DNA from: a virus
DNA: 33,079 bases
IMG/VR virus record: IMGVR_UViG_3300003690_000057
Coordinates: 1-33,079 of that record
Reading direction: 5' to 3' (one strand)
Every line of letters starts with the position of its first letter. Position 1 is the stretch's first letter. The position numbers and the translations under genes are program-made. Of this stretch, positions 31,467-33,079 are shown piece after piece. Under the pieces are notes generated by a model that saw only the letters and a program-made list of their open reading frames with translations, ran no database searches and was not told the DNA's origin.

Positions 31467-33079
31467 TTAGACTAAGTCGTGAACGATCACGAGCCCATAC
31501 ATATCAGGACGAACCATCTTCTTGGCATATCGAGTCATGACTCCCTTGCGGGGCACGAAGTCTTCAACGCCGAAGATCGTCGGTGTGGTCTGCAGCGGCA
31601 CATAAGGTGCATACACATAGCCACTTTCAAGGAAGCTACTCCCACGTCGACCAACAAGGATCAAATTCCGTGGGAAGTAAGGATCGACAAGAATGTCGAA
31701 CTTCTTCGAAAGGGAACCGACCTTAACAGCACCCGCGTCTCCGCGATCACTGTCTGCAGTCACATTGGCACGGAAGCCAGCCGTGAACTCAAGCAGGTTG
31801 GCAACTTCAGGTCCGCAGACGACAAAGTTGGCAGCACCACGTAGAGTCTTACGGTGGATCTGTGCCGAGACATCATTGATAGTCTCAATGAGAGTCTCAT
31901 ACCACTCACTCACGTTACCCGTGAAGTCAGGCGGGTTCGTTCCAACGCCAACCGGCAAGCCAGTCGAACGATTAAGGAAATTACCCGGTGACCGAGACCA
32001 ATTGAGCGTGGCCGCAGTTGCACCGCGGACAAGATCCTCAATGATCTCACGATCGATTTCAAGAGCAATCTGCTCAGACAGAATCTGAGTAAGCTCGACC
32101 TCGGCATCAAGGTTGTGGTAGGCGTTAAGATCTTGTCCTAACTCCGGGGTCCACTTGGCCTTGAGCTTCTTGGTGACAGCCGTGACCGGCACCGAATCGA
32201 TCTTGATGTCGATCTCTGGGATTCGAGGACTACCCTCAAGCCCCCAGCCAGGACTACTATTACCAATAATGGCGCCCAGATTACCAGCGGCATTCTGGAA
32301 GTCATCCTTCATCGGGAAGGTGGCCGTCAACGCTCCACCGTTCGTGGCATCAACTGACTGTGCCGCGGCGAGCGCGGTTGCAGCTGAAACAACGAAGATA
32401 ATGTTACTAGCGTTGTACGGATCTTGTTTCGTCAGACGACGCGCGCAAACAGCGCTGCCGGAAATCGGATTTGCGAACGGATCATCACCATTCGAAGAAA
32501 GCGAAATTGCGACATAGTCGTTAGAATTCCAATTTTCTGTACTGGTGGTAAACGTACTCCTCGGAATACTGAAAACAGCGACAGCAGAACCCGAGAGATC
32601 GGGATCCCACTCGCACAGACGCTGGAATGCGCCAATGCCCGACGTAGTAATACGCGAACCAGTACCTGTTCCGGCACCAAGTGTACCAGACGCAATAACC
32701 GTCTGAGCACCTAGAACAACAGAACCCGTTGGTGACGAGTAGCCGTTGTTAAGAGCATACGGACCAGCCTGCGGATTGTTACCATCTGTTAGGTTAACAC
32801 CGCCGGTGATCTGTGCACCCACAGCTCCACCACCGTAGAGTGACGTGTTGTACTCGTATCCTAGACGAGACTCGGTTCCGGTTCCGATCTGGCCGGCACG
32901 GTCGCCGGAGAACACGAAATCGAGGAAGAAGATGAGGCCCGAGGGCAAACTCATCGGCTGAACGCTAACGAGTTCGTTAGCAATCAGGTTGCCGAATACA
33001 CGGCGAACGAGGGGAAATGCGACAGCCGCAAAGCCCTCAACGTCACCAGCAGCCATGCTGGATGACTCACGGAGTAGCT
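31467..33079 (-). CDS. Major capsid protein (gp23-like), 5' end outside the window
   Basis: 536 residues are visible. Diagnostic gp23 segments are FPLVRRVFGNLIANELVSVQ and PMSLPSGLIFFLDF near the start, AVTKKLKAKWTPELGQDLNA, then EQIALEIDREIIEDLV in the middle, and YVPLQTTPTIFGVEDFVPRK with MVRPDMYGLVIVHDLV at the end. An ATG at 33056 could be read as the start, but the frame stays open through LLRESSS to the window edge and gp23 proteins have an N-terminal scaffold-facing region removed by the prohead protease, so the true start lies beyond 33079. The middle (about 85-260) is rich in Gly, Ser and Thr, resembling an inserted surface domain. A strong terminator follows. Confidence 0.93.
   Translation of the reverse strand, partial: LLRESSSMAAGDVEGFAAVAFPLVRRVFGNLIANELVSVQPMSLPSGLIFFLDFVFSGDRAGQIGTGTESRLGYEYNTSLYGGGAVGAQITGGVNLTDGNNPQAGPYALNNGYSSPTGSVVLGAQTVIASGTLGAGTGTGSRITTSGIGAFQRLCEWDPDLSGSAVAVFSIPRSTFTTSTENWNSNDYVAISLSSNGDDPFANPISGSAVCARRLTKQDPYNASNIIFVVSAATALAAAQSVDATNGGALTATFPMKDDFQNAAGNLGAIIGNSSPGWGLEGSPRIPEIDIKIDSVPVTAVTKKLKAKWTPELGQDLNAYHNLDAEVELTQILSEQIALEIDREIIEDLVRGATAATLNWSRSPGNFLNRSTGLPVGVGTNPPDFTGNVSEWYETLIETINDVSAQIHRKTLRGAANFVVCGPEVANLLEFTAGFRANVTADSDRGDAGAVKVGSLSKKFDILVDPYFPRNLILVGRRGSSFLESGYVYAPYVPLQTTPTIFGVEDFVPRKGVMTRYAKKMVRPDMYGLVIVHDLV

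Noticed and set aside
33054-33056. ATG taken as the start of the capsid gene
   Set aside because: The frame stays open to the window edge as LLRESSS, which resembles the gp23 sequence just upstream, so this ATG is internal.

Overview
The window is part of the genome of a contractile-tailed, T4-like tailed phage (Caudoviricetes). Every recognisable gene lies on the minus strand, so transcription runs from high to low coordinates and I describe it that way. The evidence for a T4-like myovirus is the gp23-type major capsid protein, long contractile tail sheath, tail tube, gp53-like baseplate wedge protein, gp32-type zinc-containing ssDNA-binding protein, UvsX/RecA recombinase, DnaB/gp41-like helicase and T4 RNase H-like 5' nuclease. 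The host cannot be fixed from sequence. Near-consensus sigma70-type promoters and Shine-Dalgarno sites fit an ordinary bacterium. A small Hc1/histone-H1-like protein resembles ones I know best from Bacteroidota and Chlamydia, which is only a weak hint.

Right half (33079 to about 14030), virion genes: major capsid protein (5' end outside the window), a terminator joined to a putative late promoter, two neck/tail-completion proteins, sheath, tube, a probable tail assembly chaperone with a frameshift extension, a small conserved protein, tape measure protein, a tube/baseplate protein, the gp53-like protein, a 1566-residue baseplate protein and a 480-residue presumed structural protein.

Left half (about 14030 to 1), replication and metabolism: a short family A DNA polymerase without an exonuclease domain, a MazG-like pyrophosphohydrolase, a divergent FtsZ/tubulin-like protein, gp32-like SSB, a sulfotransferase-like protein, an Hc1-like protein, an acidic unknown, RecA/UvsX, a small unknown with an IIREEL N-terminus, a zinc deaminase, 5' nuclease, DnaB-like helicase, class II ribonucleotide reductase, a shortened IscA-like protein, IscU, GroES, two poorly characterised proteins, and the first 98 codons of a DnaE-type PHP-domain protein running off the left edge.

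Regulation: two promoter classes can be seen by eye. Seven sites resemble TTGACA-N16/17-TATAAT, mostly preceded by C (CTTGACA), often inside the 3' end of the upstream gene; all precede replication or metabolism genes. A different motif, (A)CTATTTA, lies 19-35 nt upstream of five start codons, four of them virion genes; I infer it is a late promoter element. One clear intrinsic terminator follows the capsid gene.

Most notable: the FtsZ/tubulin-like GTPase candidate beside SSB; the candidate +1/-2 frameshift in the tail assembly chaperone; the two-class promoter map; the IscU plus minimal IscA pair beside a class II RNR; and a stripped family A polymerase in the same genome as a DnaE-type PHP protein. 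No tRNA, CRISPR, insertion sequence or integrase was recognised, and no gene-free stretch exceeds 300 bases.
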